Part shown: piece after piece, positions 33,190-44,294 of the stretch
How the letters are laid out: the number at the start of each line of letters is the position of its first letter
How positions within the stretch are numbered: position 1 is the stretch's first letter
Assembly (NCBI GenBank): GCA_905221605.1
Contig: CAJNDS010002504.1
Span: 272,501 to 332,500, forward strand
DNA from: Symbiodinium natans
Taxonomy: Eukaryota; Sar; Dinophyceae; Suessiales; Symbiodiniaceae
DNA: 60,000 nucleotides
Reading direction: 5' to 3'
Program-made: the position numbers and the translations under genes
Notes under the pieces: generated by a model
What the model saw: the letters and a program-made list of their open reading frames with translations, nothing else
Told to the model about the DNA's origin: nothing
Database searches by the model: none

Positions 33190-35187
33190 GCAAAGTCTCG
33201 GATGCCAAGAAGAGCGCGGACAGTTGGCGCCAGGCGCCATCTGCGCAGTTGCTGCTAAGTTCCACCTGGCAGCTGTTTCTGGGAAGCGGATGGCAACTAA
33301 CAGCGTCGCATCGTGAGGAGCTGCAAGACACCAGGTGCAAGTTGGATGAGGCAGGGTCCCACATGAGTAAGCCCAGGCTGACTGATGTCAAGCAGCATCA
33401 AATGCCAATGAAGGAGTGCCCCCTCCGCAGGTCTATCAAGATCTCAAAGATGCAGCAGCGGAGCGGGCCCATACGGAAGTTGAGCTGAAGAGCTTCCAAC
33501 GGCACGGAGTGGGGAAGAAATTTTGCCAACCAGCATCCCGTCCTTGCACGTGTTCGGCTTATGTTTTGCACCAAGGAGCGTCTCACAGAAAGTGGTTGAC
33601 ATCAAGGACACGGTTTTGTTCATGTTGACTTACTTCGGCAAACGTTAGCGGTTTAATAGGACCGTTGGTCCTCCTTGCGGTGGGAAGCAAATCTCAGCGG
33701 CCAGGTGACAGAGACATTCAGCCAGACCGCTTGAAGAGCAATCGCAACTTGCAGGACGAAGAGGCGCACTTGCAGACGCAGCTGCAAAATCTACGCGCGG
33801 AGCAGCAGCGTCTTGAGACACAGCGCTTGCTAGAAGAGGAACTGGGGAACATATGGGTGCAGCTGTGCAATCTTCTCGAAAAGTTCCATGGACGGGGTCT
33901 GAAGTCGAAGATACGTTGTTTGGTTTGTCCGAGCAGCCATGCAGGGCGCAACACACTTCTGTCAATCGAACCCGCGATGCTGCAGGAGCAGAATCGCAAG
34001 CGCGAGGAGGCGCGGTATCAACAGAGACGGCTGTTCGTCAGGATGCACCACGTGTCGGAAACCGCTAGGAAAAAAACCCTGACAAACGGACCTCCTGGCA
34101 TGAGCTGACATTCGTAGCTTCTAGCAGCAGGCAATGTTGCCCCATCATTGAATCATGCATGAAAGATCGGGGTGCAAGCCAAACAAATTCATCTGACGTG
34201 GCCCCCATCCTCCAGGAGATGTGCCAACAAGCAGCGGCAGAGGAGCAGCGACGGCAGGAAGCAGCCCTTCAAGAGGCTGAGAGGCAACGACTCGCGGAGG
34301 AGCAGCGACGGCAGGAAGCAGCCCTTCAAGAGGCTGAGAGGCAAAGACTTGCGGAGGAGCAGCGACGGCAGGAAGCAGCCTTTCAAGAGGCTGAGAGGCA
34401 AAGACTTGCGGAGGAGCAGCGACGCCAGGAAGCAGCCCTTCAAGAGGCTGAGAGGCAAAGACTTGCGGAGGAGCAGCGACGGCAGGAAGCAGCCCTTCAA
34501 GAGGCTGAGAAGCAAAGACTTGTGGAGGAGCAGCGACGGCAGGAAGCAGCCCTTCAAGAGGCTGAGAGGCAAAGACTCGCGGAGGAGCAGCGACGCCAGG
34601 AAGCAGCCCTTCAAGAGGCTGAGAGGCAAAGACTTGCGGAGGAGCAGCGACGGCAGGAAGCAGCCCTTCAAGAGGCTGAGAAGCAAAGACTTGTGGAGGA
34701 GCAGCGACGGCAGGAAGCAGCCCTTCAAGAGGCTGAGAGGCAAAGACTCGCGGAGGAGCAGCGACGGCAGGAAGCAGCCCTTCAAGAGGCTGAGAGGCAA
34801 AGACTTGCGGAGGAGCAACGACGGCAGGAAGCAGCCCTTCAAGAGGCTGAGAAGCAAAGACTTGTGGAGGAGCAGCGACGGCAGGAAGCAGCCCTTCAAG
34901 AGGCTGAGAAGCAAAGACTTGTGGAGGAGCAGCGACGGCAGGAAGCAGCCCTTCAAGAGGCTGAGAGGCAAAGACTCGCGGAGGAGCAGCGACGGCAGGA
35001 AGCAGCCCTTCAAGAGACTGAGAGGCAAAGACTTGCAGAGCTGCAGCACTGCGAAACAGCAGCAGCAGAAGAAGAAGGACAAAACTTGCGCAAAGAGGAG
35101 CTGCAGCAATGTCAGGTGGCTAAGCATTTACGGTCACTAGTATGTGTGGGCTACTGCAGGGTCTCAAAATCAGGCCTGGCTAACTGA
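33190..35187 (+). CDS. Coiled-coil protein with fourteen 19-residue repeats
   Basis: Exons, each after an AG acceptor, are about 33190-33250 (GKVSDAKKSADSWRQAPSAQ), 33318-~33353 (ELQDTRCKLDEA), 33431-~33505 (VYQDLKDAAAERAHTEVELK), 33755-~33845 (DEEAHLQTQLQNLRAEQQRL, ETQRLLEEEL), 33985-~34035 (EQNRKREEARYQQRRLF) and 34216-~35115. The last large exon holds repeats of EEQRRQEAALQEAERQRLA from 34240 to 35037, then HCETAAAEEEGQNLRKEELQ and QCQ. The ATG at 34159 keeps the same frame but lies before the acceptor at 34215, so it need not be the start. The open frame ends at TGA 35185-35187, after SLVCVGYCRVSKSG. Such charged single helices occur in cytoskeletal and membrane-linker proteins; no orthologue is claimed. 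Confidence 0.68.
34240..35037 (+). repeat. 57-bp tandem repeat, 14 copies, coding
   Basis: Fourteen 57-bp units with only a few substitutions each. Unit types differ at the end: AGGCAAAGACTCGCG or AGGCAAAGACTTGCG (ERQRLA) and AAGCAAAGACTTGTG (EKQRLV). The order shows a three-unit period (A, A, B) over units 3-11. A CGACGCCAG variant marks units 4 and 7. All sense frames and one antisense frame stay open through the array. Confidence 0.97.
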
Positions 35188-36782
35188 GGCTTTGGTCCAT
35201 CTGGGGGTACGGCTGTGAAGAGCTGTGGATGGACAGAGGAAAAAGGGACAGGAAAGTAGAAGGTACAGTATGTGCTCAAGGATAGGGCCCCCTCTCTCAG
35301 GCTGAAAAAGCATGTTCATGCACCTTTGCAAGCCTCCAAACGCAAAACTGCAAATTATTTTACCACTCCGGGGACACTCTGGGGTTGGGCACTCCAGGGA
35401 GACTCTGGGGTTGGGCACAGGGAGAGTCTGGGGCTGCGCACTGCTGGCGCTCCACTCTGGGGTTGGGCGGTCCAGGGAGACTCTGGGGCTGGGACTCCAG
35501 GGATGAGCGAGGAGTAGACCGGGCGAGGAGAGTTCAGGGCGAGGAGAAGAGTTGAGTTTAAAAACTAACAACCCCACACCGAGGGTGGGGAAAAACATCC
35601 TCGCAGCGGCTTTTGCGTTTGGTTGGGGCGGGGGTGTTTGATCGCCAGCCTCACTCCGGAAATGTTTCGCCCACCTTTTCCTGTCATATCCTCTTGTTTC
35701 TAGCTCCTATTAGCACCCTGTCTTGGAACCAAACACAAACACGAAGAAGACTGTACCACCATTGATGTTTCTCTCTAGGCTTCGGCTATCTCAGCCTTGG
35801 AGACCACCCCTATGTGAAACATGCGTGACCGTTTTCGGTATTCCAACATGTGAGGTGCGGATTTTTCCAGAATGTCAGGCAGTCAGCGCTAGTGATCTTG
35901 TGCAACAAGAAACATTTGCCATCCAACATTTGATGGGAGTGGAACTTGCCTAGGTCTCCTCTGTGAATCTATGTGCTTCCAACAGGCTGATAGCAAGTTG
36001 TTCATTTTTCGAGAAGATCCTTTAAAGTCTTTGGGTGGCCGTGCCCGGGACTTTCAAAGCTGGGGTGGGCTTGTGAGTTTGGTCGATTGCACAGAGAAGC
36101 TCTCCCAAAAACAGATGGTGATGGTGGTGATCGGTGATTTGTCGGTTGTGAACATGACTTGTTTAAAGCTCTTAGGTTTGGGACCAGAATTTCTTCCAAC
36201 ATCGCTGACGATGGTGCTTCCAAACATGTCGAGCGGACGGTTCTTGCAATTTGAATGTTGCGAATGGACAACTCTTTGGGTGACTGACAGTGCTTGCGAG
36301 TAGTCGTTTCTTAAGGAGGGGAGGCTTGCTTTTGCAAAAAACATTTTGCCACTATCTCAGGGATGGTGCTTGCGGTTTGTCTTTAGATGGCCGGTGCTGG
36401 CGTTTGTCTCAAGGAGTGGGGGGGGGGGGGGGGCAGCGAATTGATTATTGCGCAGATATGTTAGGGGGACGGTGCTGGCAGTGTGTTTTGTTATGCAGGT
36501 AGAGGCGGGCCGAGGCCTGTCTGGAGAAAACCTGTTATTACGGTAGGAGCAACCATGGGCAAGTTGTGCTTTCAACGTTAAGAAGGCTTTAGCTGATGTT
36601 ACTCGAGGTGTCCCATCCATGAAGTTCATGATCAGCTTCAAGCAGGTAATACAAGCAATGAAGCAAGTCAAACGACCTATCAGATGAAACATTGACATAG
36701 CACAATAAGCTTTGAAAGGGCTATCTTTCAGAAGCAACATCTATACATTGCACTTTGGTGATGTTTCGGGCCAACTGTGCAG
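35188..36782. other. No confident gene; short CTCTGGGG-type repeats
   Basis: GGGGTTGGGC / GGGAGACTCTGGGG words recur about five times between 35370 and 35500. A 110-codon plus frame at 35971-36303 (GRARDFQSWGGLVSLVDC) has no boundary support. A G-run lies at 36418-36433. Confidence 0.5.
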
Positions 36783-37538
36783 GAGGCTGTCGAGTTGCCG
36801 CGGGTGGCCCTCCATGGGTTTGATCGCTCGAACTTTTCCAAGAATGAGGTCGGCTTTGAGAAGCCGCTGGAACACATGGAAGCCGTTTCGCCTCAATGCT
36901 CCGACGTCACAGAACTTGATGCGGCAACGGAGCCTTTGCATTCAGACGAGAGCCAGAGCCAAACCGAGGAGCCCGCAAGAGAGCCCGAGATTGGACCGGA
37001 GAAGCAGCCGCCACAACCACAGCAGCCGCAGCCGCAGCAGCCGTCCCTTTTGACGTCATGCTCGTCACCCCAGGCGTTTTCCGTGAATGCGCGGGAGCGA
37101 CAGTGCGGAGAACGGTTCCTTGAACTTGGCAAGCGGCTCGGGCGTGCCAATGAGGATGTCCAGGATGTGTGGCAGAGATGTATGAGCCTGCGAGCGGTAA
37201 GGGGTAGCCTCTTGCCTAGCTCTTCATTGTCTGCTTTGCAGGACAAGCAGCCTTTGGGAGAGGCAGGCCTTGCATGGATGTGTAGAAGTCTTGGTTTTGC
37301 CATGTTTTGCCATGAAGCCCAAGCTGAACAATGCCAAGGGCTACTCGGCCACACAGGTCTGCTGCTTTCGACAGGAACGAAACTGACGGTTCCACAACCC
37401 TTCCTCAAGAGGGCCCTCTTCAGATCTCGCGACTGCAAAGCTGAACCCATGAGAGGCCCCAGCAGCCTGCGCAGCCCGCGCAGCCTGCGCAGCCGGCTCC
37501 GCATCGACCTCGCTGAGGGCAGCAGAGGTGCAGCGTGA
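36783..37538 (+). CDS. Exon pair of an acidic, Pro/Gln-tract protein, product unknown
   Basis: After the GTGCAG at 36777-36782 the frame reads EAVELPRVALHGFDRSNFSK, an acidic stretch (SDESQSQTEEPAREPEIGPE), a PQ tract (PPQPQQPQPQQP) and then ERQCGERFLELGKRLGRANE with DVQDVWQRCMSLRA. At 37197 a GTAAGG donor and at 37241 a TTTGCAG acceptor define a 45-nt intron, divisible by three, so the frame stays open either way. It resumes DKQPLGEAGLAWMCRSLG. Past about 37320 two frames compete: EAQAEQCQGLLGH in the first, KPKLNNAKGYSATQ in another. A second Pro/Ala tract (QQPAQPAQPAQPAP) lies near 37455 in that other frame. No domain recognised. Confidence 0.55.
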   Translation, partial: EAVELPRVALHGFDRSNFSKNEVGFEKPLEHMEAVSPQCSDVTELDAATEPLHSDESQSQTEEPAREPEIGPEKQPPQPQQPQPQQPSLLTSCSSPQAFSVNARERQCGERFLELGKRLGRANEDVQDVWQRCMSLRAVRGSLLPSSSLSALQDKQPLGEAGLAWMCRSLGFAMFCHEAQAEQCQGLLGHTGLLLSTGTKLTVPQPFLKRALFRSRDCKAEPMRGPSSLRSPRSLRSRLRIDLAEGSRGAA

Positions 37539-38772
37539 ACACGTTCCACGCGGCACCTTCGTCCACTTTGGATTGCCGAGTTGTGGTTTTCATTTGTGTT
37601 CCCCACCTTTGGTGCCCGAGGTTGTTAGATTTTAAGTCAGCTCCTCGCTTCGCCTCCTCGCTCGGTGTCCTGCTGGGCCTCAGGACAGCCCAGCCCCAAA
37701 AGGAGCCCGCAGGGAGTTGCCAGGACTTCCTATAAGAAGACCAGGATGTTGACCTAGCGACCGGCACAGTTGGGACACCTTCCGCGTGACAATCGCAAAT
37801 ATGACCGAGACACTTGCCGAGCCGGCGGCGCCCCCCAAATTTCGGATTCTGCACCCGACCGTTATCATGTGACTGTGTGTTCGATTTCTCGGCTTGTTGG
37901 CCCGACATTCGGCCCGACATGTGACCATGATCGGCGAGTTTCTTGGCAGGCAGCGCTGCGTGCTGCCGCTGCACAGCGCATGGCCTGCCAGCTGAAGTTT
38001 GCGAAGTGACAAACAAGTACTGTAGCACTGCAGGTAGTTGGTGGTATGCGGGTTTCTAGCACAGATGTTGTTCCGCACTGAGCGACGTTTCAGTTGCTCG
38101 GGTTGCATTGAGTGATTGGGGGGGGGGGGGCGTAAAACGGCATCCGCCCACTAGTAATGTGGAGTTTGAGATGGGGCTCCGGAGTTGAAGTTTGTTGCCC
38201 AACCGTGCCCTTGCCGAGAGCACATACTTCGGCATGGCGGGAGAGGGCGGTGAGCACCTTCATCTAAGGCGAGGTGGCTCTGCATAAGCTTTGTCGTGAA
38301 GCTTCCCCACTGTTGCTGAGGCAAGTGCCCAACAACTTATTGGAGCAACTCGGCCATAGACAGCATGCTCTAGTTTCGCCTTTTCATTGTTGTTGTCGGA
38401 GATTTGGAGTTGGAGAGAACGCTTGTTAGACCCAAGCGCAGGGAGCCGCATCTGCACAGTCGCTGTTCGCGCCCGGTCCTTGTCGGGGCATCCGGGACAC
38501 GCTGAGTCTTTGATTCAGCTTCGTGACTCGGGAATGGGCAGAATGGGCCGTGCGTTGAGCATCGCGTTCTTGTAAGACATTCGCTGATGATGAGTCATTG
38601 TGTTGTGAACTGCCTGTGCTGACGCGGCATGTGCACACTCTATCCCTCTCGCTCTGTCTCTCTCTCTCTCTCACTGCGTGTCCTTTGCAATCCTCTTATC
38701 CAAGCTTTTTTAATACAAGAAGCAAGTTGCAAGACCAGGATGAACATGCTTCATGACACTTTGGGTATATAA
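37539..38772. other. No confident gene
   Basis: A G-run (38118-38129) and a short (CT)n run (38647-38672) are visible. A frame near 37531-37570 (QREHVPRGTFVHFGLPS) could be a further exon of the preceding gene. Confidence 0.4.
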
Positions 38773-39123
38773 GTGCTGGGTTGGCAGACGGATGCAGGCA
38801 GCTTTCTTGGCAGCCTCAGGTTTTCAGGAAGCATCCCTCAACCTAAACTGGACTTGCAGACCCTCCCCCAAACACCATCAAGCACCCATAGCCCAAACAG
38901 AGATTCCCACCCATCTCTCGGCATTCTCGGCATGACGGGCTGGCCGCTGCGATGTTGGGAGGGCCTTTGCAAGCGGCTCCAGTCGAACAGGGTCGAGGAA
39001 CCTCTTGCTGGGCAGTTTTCCAGACTTCTGCAGAAGCCCCGTGCCCTTTCTCCTCTCAATATGGTGACTACCGAACCTTCTCGTGATCCCCAGCTTGAGA
39101 TTTGTCCTCTGACTGACAGTTAG
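38773..39123 (+). CDS. Possible N-terminal exon(s) of the kinase gene
   Basis: A 116-codon plus frame reads TLPQTPSSTHSPNRDSHPSL (Ser/Thr/Pro-rich, disordered), then WPLRCWEGLCKRLQSNRVEE and AGQFSRLLQKPRALSPLN, ending at a stop at 39121. It lies only 17 nt upstream of the first kinase exon and on the same strand. Calcium-dependent kinases commonly have a disordered N-terminal extension. The frame opens with GTG, so the true start is elsewhere, and the link to the kinase is inferred from position. Confidence 0.4.
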   Translation: MLGWQTDAGSFLGSLRFSGSIPQPKLDLQTLPQTPSSTHSPNRDSHPSLGILGMTGWPLRCWEGLCKRLQSNRVEEPLAGQFSRLLQKPRALSPLNMVTTEPSRDPQLEICPLTDS

Positions 39124-39139
39124 ACCGTATCATACCTAG

Positions 39140-42100
39140 GGCCCTTGTCGCGCCAGGACTTCTACCAGCTCGAGACAGCCTTGGGAAGCGGTGCCTTCTG
39201 CCGCTTCGGCTCCATAATGAGTCAAGACGGTCCCAGCCGACCAACGTCGGGAACGTCGGCAAGTTATAAACCGGGCATTTCACGTGTCACATGTGTCACT
39301 GTCAACAAAAACACCTGGCCTGCCGTGACAAACAGCTGCTGTTTCTGTGGTGCGGGATTGGTCGTTTGACACGTCGGTGGAGGGGCAAGCTGGCACACAG
39401 GCGCAGCGAAAAAAGCAGTTCGGTGTGGAGGTTTGCCGCTGCGCGCAAAGGGTTGCTGGTCAGAACAGGGCGGCGTGCCGAAGAACGTAGCCCCTCCTCG
39501 CAAACAACGAGAAATACATGGGTACTCGTAGCTCCCTGAGCAGATTTTGAAAGTCGGTGGCAGAACAAACCTTTTTGTATCTGCATGCAGCCCCTGCGCA
39601 AGTGCTGGCCTGCAGATCCTGCAGGTCCCCTACCCTGGCAGTTGCGAGGTCGGGGTGGATCAATTCAATGCGTCCGCTCAACAGCCACAGGCAACCCAGG
39701 AAGTCCCATAATAAATGTGAGCAGGAAGCACAAGTCCTCTACCTCCAGTACTGCAGTTGCAAATCCACTGCAACCCTAGGCACTGTCTACCTGGCAAGCT
39801 GCAAAAAGACGGGCGACAAAGCGGCCGCCCCTTGGACACAGGAAGCATTCAGAAGTCAGTGGTGGTCAGGCGTGTACTTGGTGCATCCGAGCTGTCGACA
39901 AACTGCGTCGTTGTACACTATCTTCAGTGCATATATGTTCCGAAACGGCTCGTTGCATCGGCTGCATGGGGCCTTTTGCCGGGGTCCTTCTGTGACTAAG
40001 TCGCTAAGTCGGTGGGTTAGGCTGGATCCATGCCAACCTCCCAGTTACCTCATGCTTTCTTGACCATGGCCAACAAGGTCAAGATTTTTAAGCGAATCAG
40101 CGTGAGCCAGGACAATGGGACGCAACCTGACCAGTGATCAGCACCACATTCTCTTTTGACAGGCCATATTTGTTTGTTCAGACCATGGGGTGCTGAGGCG
40201 ACAGGCATGGTGACATTGTAGTTTTGGGCCTTTCTCTGAGCTGAGCCTTATTCAAGTTCCTTCGCAATGCGATACCTAGGCTTTCCATTAGCAGAACATC
40301 AATGTGTCTGCACACTGTTGGCAGTCACTTGTTTCATCGTTTTGCTGGGAATATGTGCTCCGACTTAGAGCCTGCATGTAGGTAAGCCAGATCCTTCTGT
40401 CGTTGCTTTCCACTGCGCAGCTCAGGCGAGAGGCCTTTGAGACTGAGCGAAACATGCTCGAGCACCTTTGCAGAGATGGATGTTGTTTTGCACTCCCTGA
40501 GACTACCAATGCGCGTACAGACAAAGAACTTGACAACTACATGCTTACGCAGCTGGGCTCATGACTGCAAGTGGATGCAGGCAAATGCGTCAGGCGCCCG
40601 TCAGTCACAACAAACTAGTCGGTCTTTGTTTGACGCGCCTTCCAGAATGCCACCCCTGCCCCCTTTGTCAGTGACAACAGTAGCTCCATGGTCTTAGGTG
40701 TCACGTATTGTCGTCCACACACACATGAAGCAACTCCGGTTTCCTTGGCAATCTCACCGGACCTTACACAGTATCAAGTTCAACCCTTGCTGCGTTGCAT
40801 GGCATGTGTTACTGCAAGGACCGTGCGGCACCCAAATGTCATTGAGCCCTGGCTGATGACATCAGGCATGGTGAATGTGAGGGGTGGCACATGGTGGCAC
40901 CATAGCGTGAGTGCGGCAGGAAAGGGCTTATAGCGCGTCCGGCACTTTAGTGATCTGTGGTGTGATCTTAGCCGGTGCTGTGCAGTGATGATGCGACCCA
41001 CCTTTTCCCACAGGAGGAAGTGCCACGGGCAGGTAGAAGAACTGAAAAAAAAATTGAAGCTTGTGCAGCAACTGGTGCAGAAGCCTTATATTGAGGAGCT
41101 CCTGAATTGGTTCTTGGACGAGAGCGCCTGGCACCTTGTAGTGGAGGCAACTGGGGCATGGCGGGTGCATCGTGATGAAACTAGGCATTTGGGACCATGA
41201 TGTGTCTTGCCAACGATAGGGACTGAAGGCATCAAGAGAGATCACAGGCTTTTTTCGGGAAGTGTGAAGCATAAACCAGATACATCAGTTGCAGTTGCAA
41301 TGCAACCTTGATTCCTTGATGCTTGTTGCGAGCCATGGACAGCGGTGGGTATAGGGGATCACGATGGACACCATCCCTCCTGACCAGCCGTTCTGCTTGC
41401 AGGTCTGTTCGGGAGGGGAGCTGTTCGACAAGGCGATGTGGGTTCACTTGTCACTCTGGTCCGTACATCGCTGTAAGAAGAATCCTGTTGCCGGGGCACG
41501 AGGATTTGCAGGGCTCGCAATGACAAGGAACGAGGTGAGCATGCGAATTCTGCTGGATTCCACGAGTCGGTCAACTGATGTCCAAACCGCAGCCTTCGGT
41601 CAAAGAAACGAACATGGCACATGCGTTCTACAAGATCAAGTTGAGGCGTCCCCAAGGAAATGGCAGTCCTCAAAAGCCTCCCACTTCCAGTGAAGCACAG
41701 ACCGCCCAAGCTGATCACAGTTCTTCGGCTTTCTTTCGGCTTGTTTAAGTCCTCAGGGGCTTCTCCCCCCTGCGTTCCATCACGTGCTTTCGAGAGTGGA
41801 AGCTCGCAGGTCGTAGAATCCGGAAGCCTCACGGAAAGGCAGGCGTCGATCTTGATGAAGCAGCCGCTCGGCTTCCGGACTCACAATGTGTTCGCAGGGC
41901 CCTTGTGGCTCGAACCACGTTGCTGCATCAGCCCAGGATTTGTGATCCGTTAGCTTTCCTGCCCCTCGGCGAGTTTGCCGGAAGCTTGTTGCAAAGAACC
42001 GTTGCGTCGCAAGGCTACTTCCAGTGCCCAAGCAACCAAGGCACCGGCAGCATGTTTGCCACCGAGATCTGAAGCCAGAACACTTCCTCTTCGCCCGCCC

Positions 42101-44130
42101 AGGGCCCTTGGAGCAAGTGCCATTGCCACCTGGCATTCCTCAGGGGAGTGTAAGGTCAGATGGCTGAAAACATGTTTGATTCAGAGAGGCCGCGATGATT
42201 CTCGCGGAAAGGTACGGGCCCAAAGGTACGGGCCCGAGTAGAGAAGGCGGTGCAATTTGGTACCGAGGAAGATCATCGACTTCGGTCTTGCCTGTCGCTT
42301 CGAGACTGGCCAGATCTTCCACGACTCGCCAGGTGCTTTGTTCGCGACGGATAGGAATTAATATGCCACGTTTCGAGGCGTTGGATTGTACCCCTTTGGT
42401 CATTGCATGGCTACGTGCCCCAGAGGTGTCTCACCTTGCTAATCTCCAACATATGCGAACGGTATCGAAGGGTGACACGCGCCTCTCCCTGCAGGGACAG
42501 TGATGTACGTGGCGCCAGACACTTGGATTAACCGTGCAGGCATGGGAGGCCGAGACGTCACGAAAAGACATGGCCAGCATGTGCGATGCGATTCCGAGGA
42601 GCTGTTTCCCTTTGAGGCATGATGCTGCAGAAAAGGGCGTCTGCAGCTGTTATGATCTCTTATGGTTGTTTTGGCAGCCCAGGAGATCTTGTCCAAGGGA
42701 TACCAGGCGCCCTTCTGCGATCTTTGGAGCTACGGGGTCGTGGCGTGACCCGGTGGAACCAAGAGGTGGATGTAAGTGACTGCTAGATGCATTGAACTAG
42801 TGGCTACTAGTGCACTGCGTTCTGGCTTGGACCAAAAGCAAGAAAACATGGGCCATGTCACCATGCCCATGTCACCATTCATGTCGTTGCTGTCCACTGT
42901 CAGGTATCTCACCATGAGCGGCATCAGCCCCTTTGCAACTTGGCTTTGCCTCACGGGGTATCACATGGCTGCGCTATGCAGTTTAGGCCGGTGTCGAAGC
43001 GTAGCCATGCTGGAGCTATGCGGGAAAATGTTGTGAAGCAGTGCCGGGAGATTCCGAAGACACTCGTTTTGTGTATTGTTATCTGACAGGCGATGCTGGC
43101 TTCGCTTCTTGTGTTGCAGCTGAGGATGCTGACACCGCTAAGCAGGTGGCGAGGAATGTCAGGAAGGCCAACTATAACTTTGATGCACACACGGCTGCAC
43201 CATCAACTCGCGTTGATTGCGATCAGAATCCGTGTACATGCTGACAGGGAAGTTTGCCGAACCTTCTTTCGTACTGTATCCAAGGCACCTTGCTGGGGCC
43301 ACGTCTCTGCCGACGGTAAAGACTTCCTAAGCCAGTTGCTGCAGTTCCCTTGGCTTGTATGTGGCACGCATGTAAAAAGGAATCAGCATTCTTGCTGAAA
43401 TAGTGTGTCAGGCGCATGGAGTTCTAACATGCTTTAGCATGGTTGGGTTGCTGCGAAGTTGTGTTTTCAAATTTGGGCCACCGGTCATGAATGCCCCCTT
43501 GTGAAGTGCAGAACTGCCATCGCTTTGGGGTCCGGATCGTATGGTGATTGACTCGCGATGTGCCTGCTTTTCTCTCACAGGAGGCAAAGGGAGGAGAAAG
43601 GAAAGGAAAGGAAAGGAAAGGGAAGGGAAGGGAAGGGAAGGGAAGGGAAGGGAAGGAAAGGGAAGGGAAGGGAAGGGAAGGGAAGGGAAGGGAAGGAAGG
43701 GAAAGAGCATCGCAGCTACAAGGACATGCGCGAGATTTTCGAGGCAAGAACGCAAGGAGCGGAGCATCCCAGGATGTGGCACCCAGATTGCCATAGCAAA
43801 GCAATACGCAAGCCCAGCTCTCCGAGCAGCTAGCTGCGACGGAGGAACTCTCAAAATTTGGTTCTAGTTTCGCCAATTTGCTACCCTGTCCAAGCCCACA
43901 GCGCACGAGACCGCGGGATGCACAAGTTCCTTTGTAGGCTTTTTGCAGTCCTTAGTCTTCGTCCCTGTCATTCTTGTATCTTGCTTTTTGGTGGCATGTG
44001 GCCATGAGTTTTGGCAGAAGGGCTGACAGACGCAAACCATCTGTAAGGAAGGATGTCGAGCGGCGGCTCACGGCAGAGTGCGCCCAGAAACATCGCTGGA
44101 TATCTGAAGCAGCACCGGATGCCACGGTGC
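39140..44130 (+). CDS. Ser/Thr protein kinase, calcium/calmodulin-dependent type (CDPK/CaMK-like), multi-exon
   Basis: Exons: 39140-39199 (LETALGSGAF), 39780-39826 (TVYLASCKKTGDKAA), 40078-40101 (VKIFKRIS), 40421-40461, 40819-40843 (TVRHPNVI), 41096-41146 (ELLNWFLDESAWHLVVE), 41403-41432 (VCSGGELFDK), 41810-~41865 (VVESGSLTERQASILMKQ), ~41985-42149 (HRDLKPEHFLF), 42272-42332 (IIDFGLACRFETGQ), 42495-42517 (GTVMYVAP), 42683-42744 (EILSKGYQAPFCDLWSYGVV), 42904-~42940 (YLTMSGISPF), 43120-43184 (KQVARNVRKANYNFD), 43285-43340 (WGHVSADGKDFLSQLL) and 44048-~44130 (RLTAECAQKHRWI). Catalytic Lys (AVK, 40081), helix-C Glu (40445), HRD, DFG and APE are all present, so it should phosphorylate Ser/Thr. CSGGELFD and the HRDLKPE-FLF loop point to the CDPK/CaMK group. 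The third Gly of the ATP loop is Cys. Only the segment before HRD (41866-42040) is unresolved. EF-hands were not found. Confidence 0.88.
43597..43705 (+). repeat. (GGGAA)n pentanucleotide array within a kinase intron
   Basis: About twenty GGAAA/GGGAA units on the purine strand lie inside the 707-nt intron between the exons at 43285-43340 and 44048. All sense frames are open (Gly-Lys-Glu repeats), but they are not coding. Confidence 0.95.
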
Positions 44131-44294
44131 CTGGGGATTGTTGCGGAGAGGAGTTTTTTGTTGCCAGAGGGGGGGTGAGGTAGAAAGTGAGGCCTATCCG
44201 TAGTTGCGTGACCACATGTTGGAGTGTTGTGCTCCGTGTCGTTTTGTTATGGAATGTTGTGGAGTGGGCCTTCACTATCTTGTATTTTCACATG

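Noticed and set aside
34172-35140. 322- and 312-codon open frames overlapping the 57-bp repeats in other frames
   Set aside because: The unit length is a multiple of three and has no stops in these frames, so openness is automatic. The exon context upstream and the heptad pattern support only the EEQRRQEAALQEAERQRLA frame.
43548-43867. Gly/Lys/Glu-rich frames over the GGGAA array
   Set aside because: They come from the purine repeat inside an intron bounded by well-supported kinase exons.
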